From the NCBI GenBank assembly GCA_963970005.1, contig CAXAMN010026384.1, forward strand, positions 520,428 through 584,427: DNA of 64,000 nt, in the 5' to 3' direction. Position numbers and translations under genes: made by a program. Of the stretch, positions 8,675 to 18,085 are shown piece by piece. Numbering within the stretch: the stretch's first letter is position 1; each line of letters starts with the position of its first letter. This stretch comes from Durusdinium trenchii. Taxonomy: Eukaryota; Sar; Dinophyceae; Suessiales; Symbiodiniaceae. Under the pieces are notes generated by a model that was not told the DNA's origin, searched no databases, and saw only the letters and a program-made list of their open reading frames with translations.

Positions 8675-11609
8675 GGTTCAGGAGAGAGGAACACTGATGT
8701 TCCAATCTAGACCAAGCACTCTCATCCAGGAGACTGTAGTTCTTGGCAGTGTTGCCACACCATGAACAAGGCAGGGTATCAGCCAACGCCGGTCGTTGAG
8801 CCAAGAGATATCGAAGCATGGCATGAAGGAGAAACCCACAGCTGCTGCTATGAGTCTGATGAGTTTGAGTCAGGTGGTCCGACAACTGATCTGACTTCTC
8901 AAAGGTCCGAGAGCACAGGATGCACGAGTGGCTGAGTACCTGGCAGTGTCGCATCATGAAGGTCCATGAAGTTCGATCTGGATGCAGCAGCCATTGGCCC
9001 AGTTCAGGAACCTGTGCGTGGAGCAGGGTGTGAAGCTGAATCAATTGCTGAACCGAGGCCTCAGTGGGAGCCCATGGCAACATCAGTCTTCGATGATGAG
9101 GGTCACATAAGTGTTGGAGCATTGCCATCTGTCGATGGGCCGGACATCTGTGGGAGCGTGGTTGTGGAACGCGACAAGGATTGCAAACACATGAGAGGCG
9201 AGCTTCATCGATCATGTTGGAGGTGAGATCAGCCGCTCTGAAAAACCCTCCATGGTGACATTGCAAATATCTAATCAGGTCAGCTGTTCTGGCATAAGCT
9301 TGTCCACAGAACGAGCAAGTCATTGTGAGCTTGTGTCTCGTAGACGAATCTTCCGCCCATTTCCCGGCCTTGATCTGGTCCATGAAGATGTCATCCAGGC
9401 GGAGGACGGTGCCCGGCTCCTGATCACCCATGGGATCCAGGTGGTCACAGGATCCTCGATCAATGTGTCGTCGTAACTCCCATTGTTCCCCAAAGTGGCT
9501 GCGGCAGTGTCGGCATACGGTGGTGCCATGGACAGTGTCCCTGATGCAACAGAACCTGGAGTGATCTTCCCGTAAGTGGCGTTCAAGAGCAGTGTCAGAA
9601 GAGAAGATCTCTGCGCAGTGAACACAGAGATGATCAGCCAGGTCCTGGTCATCCTCAATTGGATATGCATGGGAAGCAGGAGCATCAGCCAGATGGCAAA
9701 GCCACTGATGGAGTACCGAGGCCTGCAGGAGGATCTTGCACTGATGAGAAGTCTTATAGTCATGTTGGCAAACATTGCATGGGGACCTCCGAGCGGTAGC
9801 CCATTTGGAGTAATGGTGTTGGCTTGCAAGGGCATAAGTGCAATGGTCCAGTTGAAGGTGATGCACCATGTCTGAAAACCTGGATTGATGTTTCCCACAC
9901 AGGATACAATGGTTCATCATGTAGGCGCACACATCCGGAGTCTGTGCCAGTGCATCAAGACTGTGCTCCTGTCCCAGGTCCATGCCGACCTGAGCGGCGT
10001 CAAACATGGGGCAATTGCCGAATTCAACATGAGTTCGGAGATTAGTCCATGACTGGAAGGTCTTGTCACAGTGTCGGCACTGAGGATGTCCAGCTCGTGC
10101 GTCTCGATCCAACCTAAACTGAAAACATCTAGAACGGCCACGTGAATGAATTTGATGTTCATGTTTGGTGAGAAGGATTGCACTGTTGAATGTCTCGAGG
10201 CATGTGCGGCGCTGGAATGCAGGTCGAATGACGTCCACTCCGCGGGCCTGCGACGCAATCCAGTCATCCAATAAGGAAATCAACCGGTCAGTTTCCGTGT
10301 ATCGAACGGTATGGAGAATGTCAGTGGCTTCAAGATTTGCAAGTCGATCAGCCCCACCTCGAAGGGTCCGGATGCACAAGCGTCGGAGAAAAACTGCTGG
10401 TGGTTCAATGTCAAAATGTTCACGAAACTCCCTGTGTGAACGATGTGTGACATGTGAGTGATCTTGCATGAACATCCGTTGTTGAATGGTGAGTCGTGAA
10501 AGAAGTCTTCTGAGCCCAGCAGGACTGCATCCAATCACTTGTACGCCGTACAAAGTTGTGGTCCTTACCACCGAACACCACAAAGAGTCTCGCTGCTTGC
10601 AGGTGAGGCCCCTTTTCGAGCACAGCCAGGTTCGCAATCTTTGGAACGCCCGGAGCCCACACCGAAGACGGTGTTGCAAGGTAGAAGTCTGCAGTGTTTT
10701 GTAAGAGAGCTGAATTCCAAGATAGGGAACCGTGGTATGTAGGGCAACCATAGCAGCATCAGTGTGGTTCCGGGGAAAACAGATGTGCCAGCCGCTAGCG
10801 GTTTGCTTGAGGTGCTTGGCTTGTGCCTTCCTCAGTGCACTGCCTTGCATGGAGATCATCGAATAACATTTCTGTAAGTTGATCTGAAGCTGGAATTCAG
10901 TAAGAACATCCAACAGAATACCACAGTTGCGAACAAATTCAGAAAAATCATCCAAGGACTGAAAGGCTTGGTGCACCAGAAAATCATCTGCATATACTGT
11001 GACGTACCGATTCACCCATTCCCAGGACGTTCGACTTGCAAGCTTGTTCAGTAGAATCGTAGTGAAGCAGCACCAAAGAAATGGAGCTGCCTTGCACCCT
11101 TGCCGAACCCCTTTAAAAACAGGAATTGATGTGGCAAAACCCTTGTGTTGGATGTCATAATGTGTTCCTCGATGCCATTCATACAGGAGTTGGAGACAGT
11201 CAGGTCGAACCCCAAGATCAGCCATTCCGGAAAACAGGCGGTGTCGAGAAATGCTGTCAAAAGCTTTACTCAAATCCAAGCTAAGAAGTGCTCCTCCCAC
11301 CAGCTTGCACTGTCGGAGACCCGAGGTGAATCGCTCCGTCGGGCGTTGATACTGCTTGATCATAGCAGTAACGATCTGGCAGTGTTGCACCGCTCTAGCA
11401 ATGGCATCTGAAGTACCCCGTGCCGGCAAATAGGCCATTTGGGGGGTGGAACACAACAGATCAAGAACAGAATGTCTGGCATGTCCACTAATAAGGCCTA
11501 GAATTACCTTACCCAAAACGTCCTGCAAAGCGAGGGCGGAGATTCTGGGCACTATTGGGAGGTTTTCCAGGCTCGGGGAGGAGAAACAGAAATCCATTCT
11601 TCCATCCAT
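8628..11609 (-). CDS. LINE reverse transcriptase plus C2H2-like zinc-finger array
   Basis: A 993-codon open frame. RT motifs in order: ALLSLDLSKAFDSI (palm motif A), VRQGCKAAPFLW (B), VTVYADDFLVH (C; YADD codons at 10983-10994) and an INLQKCY segment (D). RT thumb-like sequence follows. From about residue 470 there are repeated Cys/His pairs, for example CRHCDKTF...H...C, CVHCAEIF...HLREDH, CRHCRSHF...HIDRGSC and CILCSRTF...HLTQTH. About six fit the C-x2-C-x12-H-x3-5-H/C spacing. Finger arrays in LINEs usually bind target DNA or the element's RNA. The frame is open through RT and fingers, but flanking frames are shifted (endonuclease upstream, USP downstream). RT start motifs continue in the 11509-12522 frame. 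Confidence 0.85.
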   Translation of the reverse strand: MDGRMDFCFSSPSLENLPIVPRISALALQDVLGKVILGLISGHARHSVLDLLCSTPQMAYLPARGTSDAIARAVQHCQIVTAMIKQYQRPTERFTSGLRQCKLVGGALLSLDLSKAFDSISRHRLFSGMADLGVRPDCLQLLYEWHRGTHYDIQHKGFATSIPVFKGVRQGCKAAPFLWCCFTTILLNKLASRTSWEWVNRYVTVYADDFLVHQAFQSLDDFSEFVRNCGILLDVLTEFQLQINLQKCYSMISMQGSALRKAQAKHLKQTASGWHICFPRNHTDAAMVALHTTVPYLGIQLSYKTLQTSTLQHRLRCGLRAFQRLRTWLCSKRGLTCKQRDSLWCSVVRTTTLYGVQVIGCSPAGLRRLLSRLTIQQRMFMQDHSHVTHRSHREFREHFDIEPPAVFLRRLCIRTLRGGADRLANLEATDILHTVRYTETDRLISLLDDWIASQARGVDVIRPAFQRRTCLETFNSAILLTKHEHQIHSRGRSRCFQFRLDRDARAGHPQCRHCDKTFQSWTNLRTHVEFGNCPMFDAAQVGMDLGQEHSLDALAQTPDVCAYMMNHCILCGKHQSRFSDMVHHLQLDHCTYALASQHHYSKWATARRSPCNVCQHDYKTSHQCKILLQASVLHQWLCHLADAPASHAYPIEDDQDLADHLCVHCAEIFSSDTALERHLREDHSRFCCIRDTVHGTTVCRHCRSHFGEQWELRRHIDRGSCDHLDPMGDQEPGTVLRLDDIFMDQIKAGKWAEDSSTRHKLTMTCSFCGQAYARTADLIRYLQCHHGGFFRAADLTSNMIDEARLSCVCNPCRVPQPRSHRCPAHRQMAMLQHLCDPHHRRLMLPWAPTEASVQQLIQLHTLLHAQVPELGQWLLHPDRTSWTFMMRHCQVLSHSCILCSRTFEKSDQLSDHLTQTHQTHSSSCGFLLHAMLRYLLAQRPALADTLPCSWCGNTAKNYSLLDESAWSRLEHQCSSLLNLGCAVAWLRPDLHDG

Positions 11610-12522
11610 CCGGAATGAAGGGAACAGGGTGGGTCCACCATCGGGTCAATAAGGTCATGAGCCTAGCAGCAATGAGCTCAGGACAACACAGAATGCTAAG
11701 TGAGGCACAAGTGCCTGGTGCATTAGCTTTCAGCGGAGCAACTCTTGCCAAAGCTCTCTCAAGTTCGTCAGTCGAGAATGGGATCCCTGGGCCCCGCGGC
11801 GTCAGCATCGTCGGAAGGGGTTCATCATGCCATGTCTTCTGAACAAAACACTTGAGGTGGGTGAACTCCTCCAAGGGACTGAGGATCTGACCGTTGGCAG
11901 ATCGAATCTGAATCCGTGAGGTCTTGGTTTTTGGGCTGAGCCGCCTGACCAGTTGGTGGAGCCGACTCATGTCATTCCGGTCGGCAGCCTGCCTGGCTTC
12001 CTCAAGAACCTGATGAATGCGGTCCTGTTTAGCCTGCGCAGACGCTTCTTTCTGCTGTCTGTGCGTCTGATGATGTTGAACAATAAGTTTCCATCGATCA
12101 AACACGGAGCAAAGATCAAACCCCCGGGTGGCATGAATACGTCGAAACAAAGACCACTTACGGGCGGCAAAGCCTTGTGAATGTCCAGTCTTGACGACAC
12201 GTTCAGCGGTGACCGAAAAGGAGTCCTGAAGCACATGGTTCAACTCATGGTGCAAATGACTGAAATTCCCATCAAGCGGCCATGTACTACGTTGAAGAAG
12301 CAGTTGGGTGTGTGCAGAAAAATCATGCCAGTCCGAAGTGTTGTGTGTCCGTGCTAATCTACCCCGATTACGATGTTCAAAGCTAACCTGACTCAAGGCA
12401 GCTCCTGTCCAGGGCTTCCAAGACAAGCTGATGGAACAAATCAGGGGGAGGTGGCCTTGGGTGGACAGGCCAAGCAGGGGACAACTAGGAATGGCAGCGC
12501 ACTGACTAGCCTCTCGGTCCAT
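11509..12522 (-). pseudogene. LINE endonuclease end, linker and start of RT
   Basis: A 337-codon frame. It opens with the tail of the endonuclease domain (the segment after the SRIDFV-like box), then has a basic, Gln-rich linker, and ends with the RT entry motif WKNGFLFLLPEPGKP. The next RT frame (8628-11609) picks up after a shift near 11540, at QDVLGKVI. Splitting of RT here shows the copy is not autonomous as it stands. Confidence 0.7.
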
Positions 12523-12532
12523 CTGCTTAATT

Positions 12533-12892
12533 CTAACACAGACAAAGTCTATCCGGGAGCCCTGACCCTTGCAGCCACGAAGTGGCCGGCAGGCCAGGTT
12601 GCATAGTGTTCAATGCACACAATCCATGTGTTTTCAGAATGGCCTGAAACACAGAGCGATCAGAGTGTGAGGGTCCCGTGGTCAGTTTGCCATCACAGCC
12701 AACAAACTGAGAGTATCCTACGTGCGGAGGGTCATGGGCCAGGCTAGTATTGAAGTCACCAACAAAGATCAAGGTGTTACGAGTGGGCAGGGAAGCAATA
12801 CAATCATCAAGCATCTGAAACAAGTCCGCTCTAGCGCGCAGATCTTGTGGGGTGGCTTGGAAAGTTTTCTGATAGCAATTCAAAACATCCAA
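12533..12892 (-). pseudogene. LINE APE-type endonuclease, middle part
   Basis: About 120 codons with LIFVGDFNTSL, the GDFN box of APE/exonuclease-III-like LINE endonucleases, followed by a SWLQGSGLPDRL segment that corresponds to the usual S-x-I-D-x-V block. It belongs to the same domain as 13030-13140 and 12500-12530, separated by frameshifts and a stop. In intact elements this domain nicks target DNA. Confidence 0.7.
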
Positions 12893-13029
12893 GGGGCGAT
12901 CCAGATGAATTCTGAGATGAAGAAGTCTACCCTCCCAAATACTACGCCAAGAAATTTGGTGAATCTGACAGAACGATCGTCGAACCGCGATTAAGACCCC
13001 AGTAGCCTGACGTGGGATACCGCCTACAG

Positions 13030-13677
13030 CTATAAAGTGCCAGTTCTGGTTGGACCACTCTCGGGTTCATTGCCAGCGAATTTCTTGGAGGACGAGCAGC
13101 TGCAAGGGTTGCAGAGCCGCCCACTCCAATATCTCCTCCACAGTTGCACTCTGCTAAGACCACTGCAGTTCCAGCTGAATATATGTACTCGATTCCTCGG
13201 ATCCGAACGTGCTGGTGTCAGAGGCGGGGCCACGGGGGAGGGCTTGTTATTAGGACGTGGACAGACCTGAGTACCAAGTTCTTTGGCATCAAACAGACGA
13301 CCGCGAAACCATGCATATCCCTCAACCCTGGCACGTTTGACGGCCCTCCGAAAGCTCCTCTTATGGTTGGAGACCAGGTGATGGTCTCGAACAGTGGGCG
13401 TGGATCCATGTGTTTTTGCGGTGCCCCAAGAGGGGTGGACCGCTCCCGTGACAGTCATGGACCTGTCACAACCCTCACCTTTGTCTTGCTCGGAAGGAAG
13501 AGTGGGACTCCTACCTAGATTGCAAGACCCGCGGACTTGGGACCACGGACGAGACATGCGGTCGAAGTGTGAGGCCTCCCTGAGCTGGGATGCCATCGAG
13601 TTCTCAAAACTGCCGAGGGTACTAATCAGCCTCCAGAGAAAATGAAGGTGAAGCAGCAAAGGCAGCAGTGTGTTCAT
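13030..13677 (-). pseudogene. LINE N-terminal region and start of endonuclease
   Basis: About 215 codons, mostly basic/polar with no known fold, ending VHIFSWNCSGLS, the first strand of APE-type endonucleases. From about 13140 the homology moves to another phase, where LQLLVLQEIRW (the QE metal-binding box) is readable at about 13073-13120 and is followed at once by a stop codon. The start codon used by the element is unknown. Confidence 0.55.
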
Positions 13678-13765
13678 CAGCCCCTCGAGCTCGTTGGCGC
13701 TGCACGCTCAGCGCCCATGTACGAGCACCACGGGAGGCATCGGAGAGCTATCCATCGAGCTCTTG

Positions 13766-14765
13766 TCTCCAAAACTCCAATATCGATCCACCTCCGTTTA
13801 CACAACGCATGCCCACCATCTTCCCTCTGCAAAATGGTCTTTGAGCATCATGTGTTTTCCGCACGTTTTGTCTTTGTCATTCTGCCTTGATGATTGGTTA
13901 TTTAAAGGCTTACGCCTAACAGCCGGGCGCCGGCCCACTTGGGTCTGTGGGGCGTATGCCTATGTTGGCCTTGGTGGGGCCTATATTGAGCAAAGTTAAG
14001 CTATTTGGTGCGCATCTTGGCCTAGGTTGGGCCAAGTGGGGCCCATGTGGTCTGTGTTGGGCACATCTTGGGCCCATGTTGGCCTACGTGAGGCCTATGT
14101 TGGCCGAGGTTGGGCCTATGTTGGGCCTATGTTGGCGTCTGTTGGCCCCAAGTTGGCCTATGTTGGCCCTATGTTGAGCCATCTTGTGTTGGGGATATGT
14201 TGGCTATCTTGGGCCTATGTTGGGGATATGTTAGGCGATTTATGTTGAAAAAATCTTCCGATACAACTTTTTACGACTTTTCCTGCCCGCAAAGCAAAAG
14301 CCCTGCAAAAACCTACGTTTTTTGACATCCCCAAGATGAAACTCTCGCCCGCCGAGGGGCCCAAAACCCTGTAAAACACAGTGCTTTATATACCTCACAC
14401 GCACGAAACACTGTAAATTACAGGGGCTTCAGTGAGCCGGAAGTGACGAGGGGGTCCGCCCGTTTTGGGACCGAGGGTCGGCGGCAGGGGGCGCGCCCGT
14501 ATATCCGGCCAGGGGCCCACGGCACCCCGCCATGGCTGTGTCTTTGACGTAGGCAGTCTCTCTTCTCCAAAGGAGAGAGGGCTGACCGCCCCTCGCCGCC
14601 GACCCCTGTGGAACTGTGTGTTTTACAGTGTTTTTTGCTTCTTCAATTTTTCCGGGTTTGTGGGTCCAGATGGGTCAACATGGCCCAACATAGGCCCTAA
14701 TAATGATGGAAATGCATGCCGCACCGGGGTGCTTCGTCTGCATCGTGGGTGGCTGCTGGGCTAAC
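13766..14765 (+). repeat. Right full copy of the repeat that flanks the LINE
   Basis: Matches 5583-6240 and extends about 130 bp to the left of the TIR element at 13896. The two copies therefore share flanking as well as element sequence. This points to duplication of a segment, not to two independent insertions of the TIR element. The right copy has extra sequence near 14100-14455. Confidence 0.75.
13950..14240. repeat. Degenerate GGCCTATGTTGG tandem repeats
   Basis: About 20 imperfect 9-14-bp units based on GGCCTATGTTGG or GGGCCCATGTTGG. A shorter array of the same kind lies at 5765-5930 in the left copy. Open frames here (Gly/Pro/Met/Leu-rich) follow from the repeat and are not genes. Confidence 0.7.
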
Positions 14766-14895
14766 AACAACAACAACAACAACCACAACCACAACCACAA
14801 CCACAACCACAACCACAACAACCACAACCACAACCACAACCACAACCACAACCATCACCACAACCACAACCACAACCACAACCACTACTACCACC
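14763..14895. repeat. AAC / AACCAC microsatellite
   Basis: Long run of AAC and ACAACC units inside the TIR element. It corresponds to the AAC tract at 6240 where the LINE 3' end sits in the left copy. Confidence 0.9.
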
Positions 14896-15569
14896 TTTGC
14901 CACTCCCTTTGGGTTGGGCCCCTGGCCGGCTGTCGGGCGTAAGCCCTTAAATAACCTTCGGTTACCACCGAAGGCCCTCCGGGCAGGGCACGGGCTTCGT
15001 GGCCGGCGTCCGGATTTCTCCATAAATGGATGCGCGCGTGAGTGTGGGGTTCCAAACAGAAAGTTTCTACAAGATGGCTGAAGCAGCGTCTTACAGTCGT
15101 CAGCGGGTTGACACCGAGCTCCGGTAGTGATCAAGTGATCGCCGTTTCTTTGCTTTGGACTGATTTCATAAACAAAACTGAACAAGTGATAGATAAACTT
15201 TGAAACTGAAGTCGAGTCATCCCTGTTTGATCCCTGTTTGATCCCTCCCGATTTTGTAGCATATCTCTCATGTGACTCTCGTTGCGGAACCCCGTTAGCG
15301 CACCCATGAACAAAAGCCAGGCCTTTACCCTTTTTGTAGCACGTAGTCGTGTCATCTTGAGTTAGCCAGAGACATGAAGAAACTGGATCCGTTGATGTTG
15401 TGGTTCGAGTTGGCTATTTATCCAGCCAGAGTAAAGCACAACAAACATGATGGGTCAGCCTGACAATTCTTCTGCAAAATCATGAGCCCATGATTGTGAC
15501 TGAGTGTGAGGCCAAGAAAGGTCCTACAAAGTTGGGCGCCAATCTATAAAGTCAGATAACGGCCTGGGG

Positions 15570-15742
15570 AGCTGGAAGATGAGCACTGGCGACTTTGTAG
15601 TACAACTTTAGTACGCGGAGTATCTGGGAAGCTGGAAGATGAGAACTGGCGACTTTGTAGTACAACTTTAGTACGCGGAGCAATCTGTGGAGCTGGAAGC
15701 TGAGAACTGGCGACTTTGCAGTACAACTTTAGTACGCGGATG
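15570..15742. repeat. Three 61-bp tandem repeats
   Basis: Three copies of a unit that starts AGCTGGAAGATGAG and ends CAACTTTAGTACGCGGA, with a few substitutions between copies. They are followed by two GAGTCATCTCTCGC units (15741-15775). No gene overlaps. Confidence 0.85.
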
Positions 15743-15834
15743 AGTCATCTCTCGCGGCTGAGTCATCTCTCGCAGCTGCTCTGGCGCCCCTGCAGCTGAG
15801 TCATGTCTCCCAACCCGGCTCTCTTGAGAGGTTG

Positions 15835-15960
15835 ACACACACACACAGAGACCCACGCACTGCCTCAACTTACTCGGAGACACACACAGACAGAGACTCA
15901 TACACACACAGACATAGATACACACACAGAGACCCACACACTGCCTCAACTCACTCGACT
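15835..15960. repeat. CA-rich tract with two 36-bp direct repeats
   Basis: Runs of ACACACAGAGACCCAC followed by GCACTGCCTCAACT appear twice (about 15838 and 15920), separated by more CA/GA repeats. On the minus strand this lies just past the 3' end of the USP-bearing fragment and may be its simple-sequence tail. Confidence 0.6.
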
Positions 15961-16043
15961 TAACACTTCACACTGAACACTTAACAGATAACTCACACTC
16001 TGACTTCCTAATTGATGAAAAATGCTTTCGGGCCACTCGTCGT

Positions 16044-17486
16044 CTAGTTTTCTTTCATACGCTCATCGGTCGATGATCGCGTGGACCCGTTTGGTCCCAC
16101 CTGGCGCCCCGTAGGGCCTGAAGCCTCTCTAGTTGAAGGTGCGGTCGAGGAGTCGAGCAAGTGTTGAAGCTCGGGCTTCCTCCTTTTGGTGTGACCGCAA
16201 CACCAAATACAAATTGAAAACTGTCTCAAGCACGGACAGCAATGATCCTCATTGAGGCCAATGCTGTGAAACAGTTGGCAGGCACACCACCTGGTAGGGT
16301 GTGCTCGTGAAATGAAGCTCACTGCACATTGTTCCGCCAAGGGACCAGCTTCTTCCCACCATGACCTGTGTGCCACCTGCAGGTGAGAATTCATGTCCCG
16401 TGGCCAGCTGCCGCACATGATGCGCTTCTTCACAAGCCTGTGGCAGAGGCTGGGGTTGTCAACCAGGATGGTGGTATCCAGTAGACCCTTGCAGCCACTG
16501 TCCATGCCAGTTGTCGTTGATGGCTGGGTCATGGATGATGTTGCGCACTTTGGGAAGCCACCAGTGGCAGAGCTGAGAACTTGACCTGCTCGTTGGCGTC
16601 GTCGTAGGCCCACCATGTGCCACCGTCCTTGATGGCTGTGCAATAGTGTCCACTTGATGCTTCCGAACCCAAATGGTAGGAGACGCCGAGGACCTGAAAT
16701 GGGATGTAGCCAACCTCCAGCTTATTGTCCAGGAAGTATGGTAACCAGACCTTAGAGTCCCATGTCAGCCGAGCATGACTTTTCTGTCCTCTGGAGTCAA
16801 AGCGGTCAATGTGCAAGCATGTGACGTCTGCTGGTTCTGTGAGAGCGTGTAAGCCGAAGGATGCTAAGCTCCAAGTGGAAACGAGCCCTTGCAAGTCGAT
16901 TGGCAGGTGCTCTTTTGATCACTGCAGATGTAAAGGTGCAAGGGGCACCCCTGAGCATTGTGGTCCACCACTTTCAAGGTGCCATCCTCCTCAAGCCGGC
17001 TTTCCCAACAACAACTGAGGAAAAGAGGATTGGTCTGTTGAAGAAGGTGATGAGCAAAATCAACCACATCATGTTGTCGAAATGGATTTGGCCAATTGGC
17101 GAGGAGTGTGGTCCACTGCCCATCTGACCATAAAAGCATGGATTGCCCTTTGGACACATCTGCCATGTCCCCAAGAACCCTGGAAAGTTGGACCATTGGT
17201 CAACCTTCAAACCTCCAACTTGGTGTGATGGAGCTATCCGGAAGTCATGGCCCTGCAGATTTCCCTTCGGCGCCGCTGTGAACGTAGGCATAGTGTTTTG
17301 AAGAGTATCTAAGTGTTGAGAGTGCATCCATTGCCTAGGATGCCAAACTTGTAGGAGCTGAGGGGTCCAATGTTTTGAAGGCAGGGCCTGATTGACCTGA
17401 TGAACACCTTCAAGGTCAGGAGGATGAAGACGGCCCACGTGGCCAGACTTGGGACCCTGGCTAGGTCCAGGAAGGAGCGCAAGCAA
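16044..17486 (-). pseudogene. Second USP-bearing retroelement fragment
   Basis: Minus-strand fragments 17486-16974, 17196-16864, 16894-16529 and 16643-16044 overlap in different phases. Read together they show the same USP pattern as the LINE at 7-8 kb: FRQHDVVDFAHHLL (compare QQDAHEF), CLHIDRF (the LxLxRF block seen before the His box), VSYHLGSEASSGHYCTAI (His box) and TWWAYDDANEQV (the D-D block). At least two frameshifts are needed. No RT is present, so this is a 5'-truncated element or an isolated domain copy. It diverges clearly from the first USP, so it is a different family member. A Cys-rich basic tail follows (16044-16500). Confidence 0.6.
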
Positions 17487-17576
17487 TGGCCGCCGAGGGA
17501 CACAGTGATGAAGTGGAACTTTGGGTTGATCATGGGGCGCAGGTGCTCAGAAGCGCACCAGCCCCCTAGTGGTCCT

Positions 17577-17610
17577 TATCATCATCATCATCATCATCAT
17601 CATCAGCAGT
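17577..17610. repeat. ATC microsatellite
   Basis: About ten ATC units just upstream (in minus-strand sense) of the USP-bearing fragment. Confidence 0.9.
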
Positions 17611-17984
17611 CACGACACAAAAAATCACTCATTCCTCACAATGTTCCCCTTCAAACTTTTGTTGGACTTTCGCCCTGGCTTCTCCGGAGGGTTGCCTGTG
17701 GCCTCGTAGTGAGGGGTTCTCAAGGTGTGCACAGAGTGCCGAGATTGAATAGTACAGTATGGCCTCTACACTGCTCTTGGAGAACATTTCAAAGAGGACT
17801 GCAAAGAGTTTGCGGCCATTTTCATCACTTCTGCAACAGCTTCAGCAAAGGCGCGGACAATTTTTCTGATCCAATTTCACTTCCTTGCATGCTTGCAATG
17901 GGTTTTTGATGCTATCTTTCCGTCCTTGTTAATCCAACAACTCGTTGGTTCTGAAAAAGCAAGCCTTGGACGAGCTTGCTGCAG

Positions 17985-18085
17985 GCAAAAGTGCGTGCAA
18001 CAGCCTCTTCCGTATCCTCGTTTGGCTTTGGAGGAACCAATGGGCATGTAGTCCTTTCATGTCCAGAAATGAAGGCTGCGCCAGC
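17985..18085 (+). CDS. PKS exon: ketosynthase C-terminal motif
   Basis: After the acceptor TTGCTGCAG the frame reads AKVRATASSVSSFGFGGTNGHVVLS. SSFGFGGTNGHV is the signature that closes KS domains (GVSSFGFGGTNAHV). The open frame runs to 18212, but homology ends about ten residues after the motif; the donor is probably near the GAAATGAAG at about 18070-18085. Placing this 12.6 kb downstream of the KS core is the strongest evidence that the retroelements lie inside one PKS gene. Confidence 0.85.

Larger units (their letters stand above)
6240..13765 (-). mobile_element. LINE (non-LTR retrotransposon) with endonuclease, RT, zinc fingers and USP-like domain
   Basis: Read on the minus strand, the element starts near 13765 and ends at the microsatellite near 6240-6292. 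Coding order is APE-type endonuclease, reverse transcriptase with YADD, C2H2-like zinc fingers, a basic/Ser-rich linker, a ubiquitin-specific-protease-like domain and an acidic tail. Several frameshifts and at least one stop in the endonuclease make this copy defective. It lies antisense inside a PKS intron and between two direct copies of a 0.66-1-kb repeat. The 5' end is set only by where similarity to the right repeat copy begins. Confidence 0.8.
13896..14956. mobile_element. Non-autonomous TIR element (MITE/foldback-like), about 1.06 kb
   Basis: The left end GGTTATTTAAAGGCTTACGC is repeated in inverted orientation at the right end as GCGTAAGCCCTTAAATAACC (ending 14956). The inverted match extends about 45 bp with a few changes, through the GGCCGGCGCC/GGCCGGCT-type GC block. 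The interior has degenerate GGCCTATGTTGG tandem repeats (13950-14240), a GC-rich block (14455-14600) and an AAC/AACCAC microsatellite (14763-14895). No transposase is encoded. A target-site duplication is not evident. Confidence 0.7.
5336..17984 (+). other. Giant PKS intron 1 (inside KS), packed with mobile elements
   Basis: About 12.6 kb separates two pieces of one KS domain. It ends in the acceptor CTTGCTGCAG at 17975-17984. It contains a partial repeat copy (5583-6240), a LINE (6240-13765, minus), a TIR-bounded repeat (13896-14956), 61-bp tandem repeats (15570-15742), a USP-bearing fragment (16044-17486, minus) and an ATC microsatellite (17577-17610). No plus-strand PKS exon was found inside, although a small KS exon could have been missed. 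15180-15560 and 17620-17984 show nothing recognisable. Confidence 0.65.

Noticed and set aside
13766..14956. LTRs of an LTR retrotransposon around 6-14 kb
   Set aside because: The direct repeats flank an element with APE endonuclease and LINE-type RT, and contain a TIR element, so they are not LTRs.
14697..15185. Poly-Val / poly-Thr / Asn-His frames at 14.7-15.2 kb
   Set aside because: They are translations of the AAC/AACCAC microsatellite.
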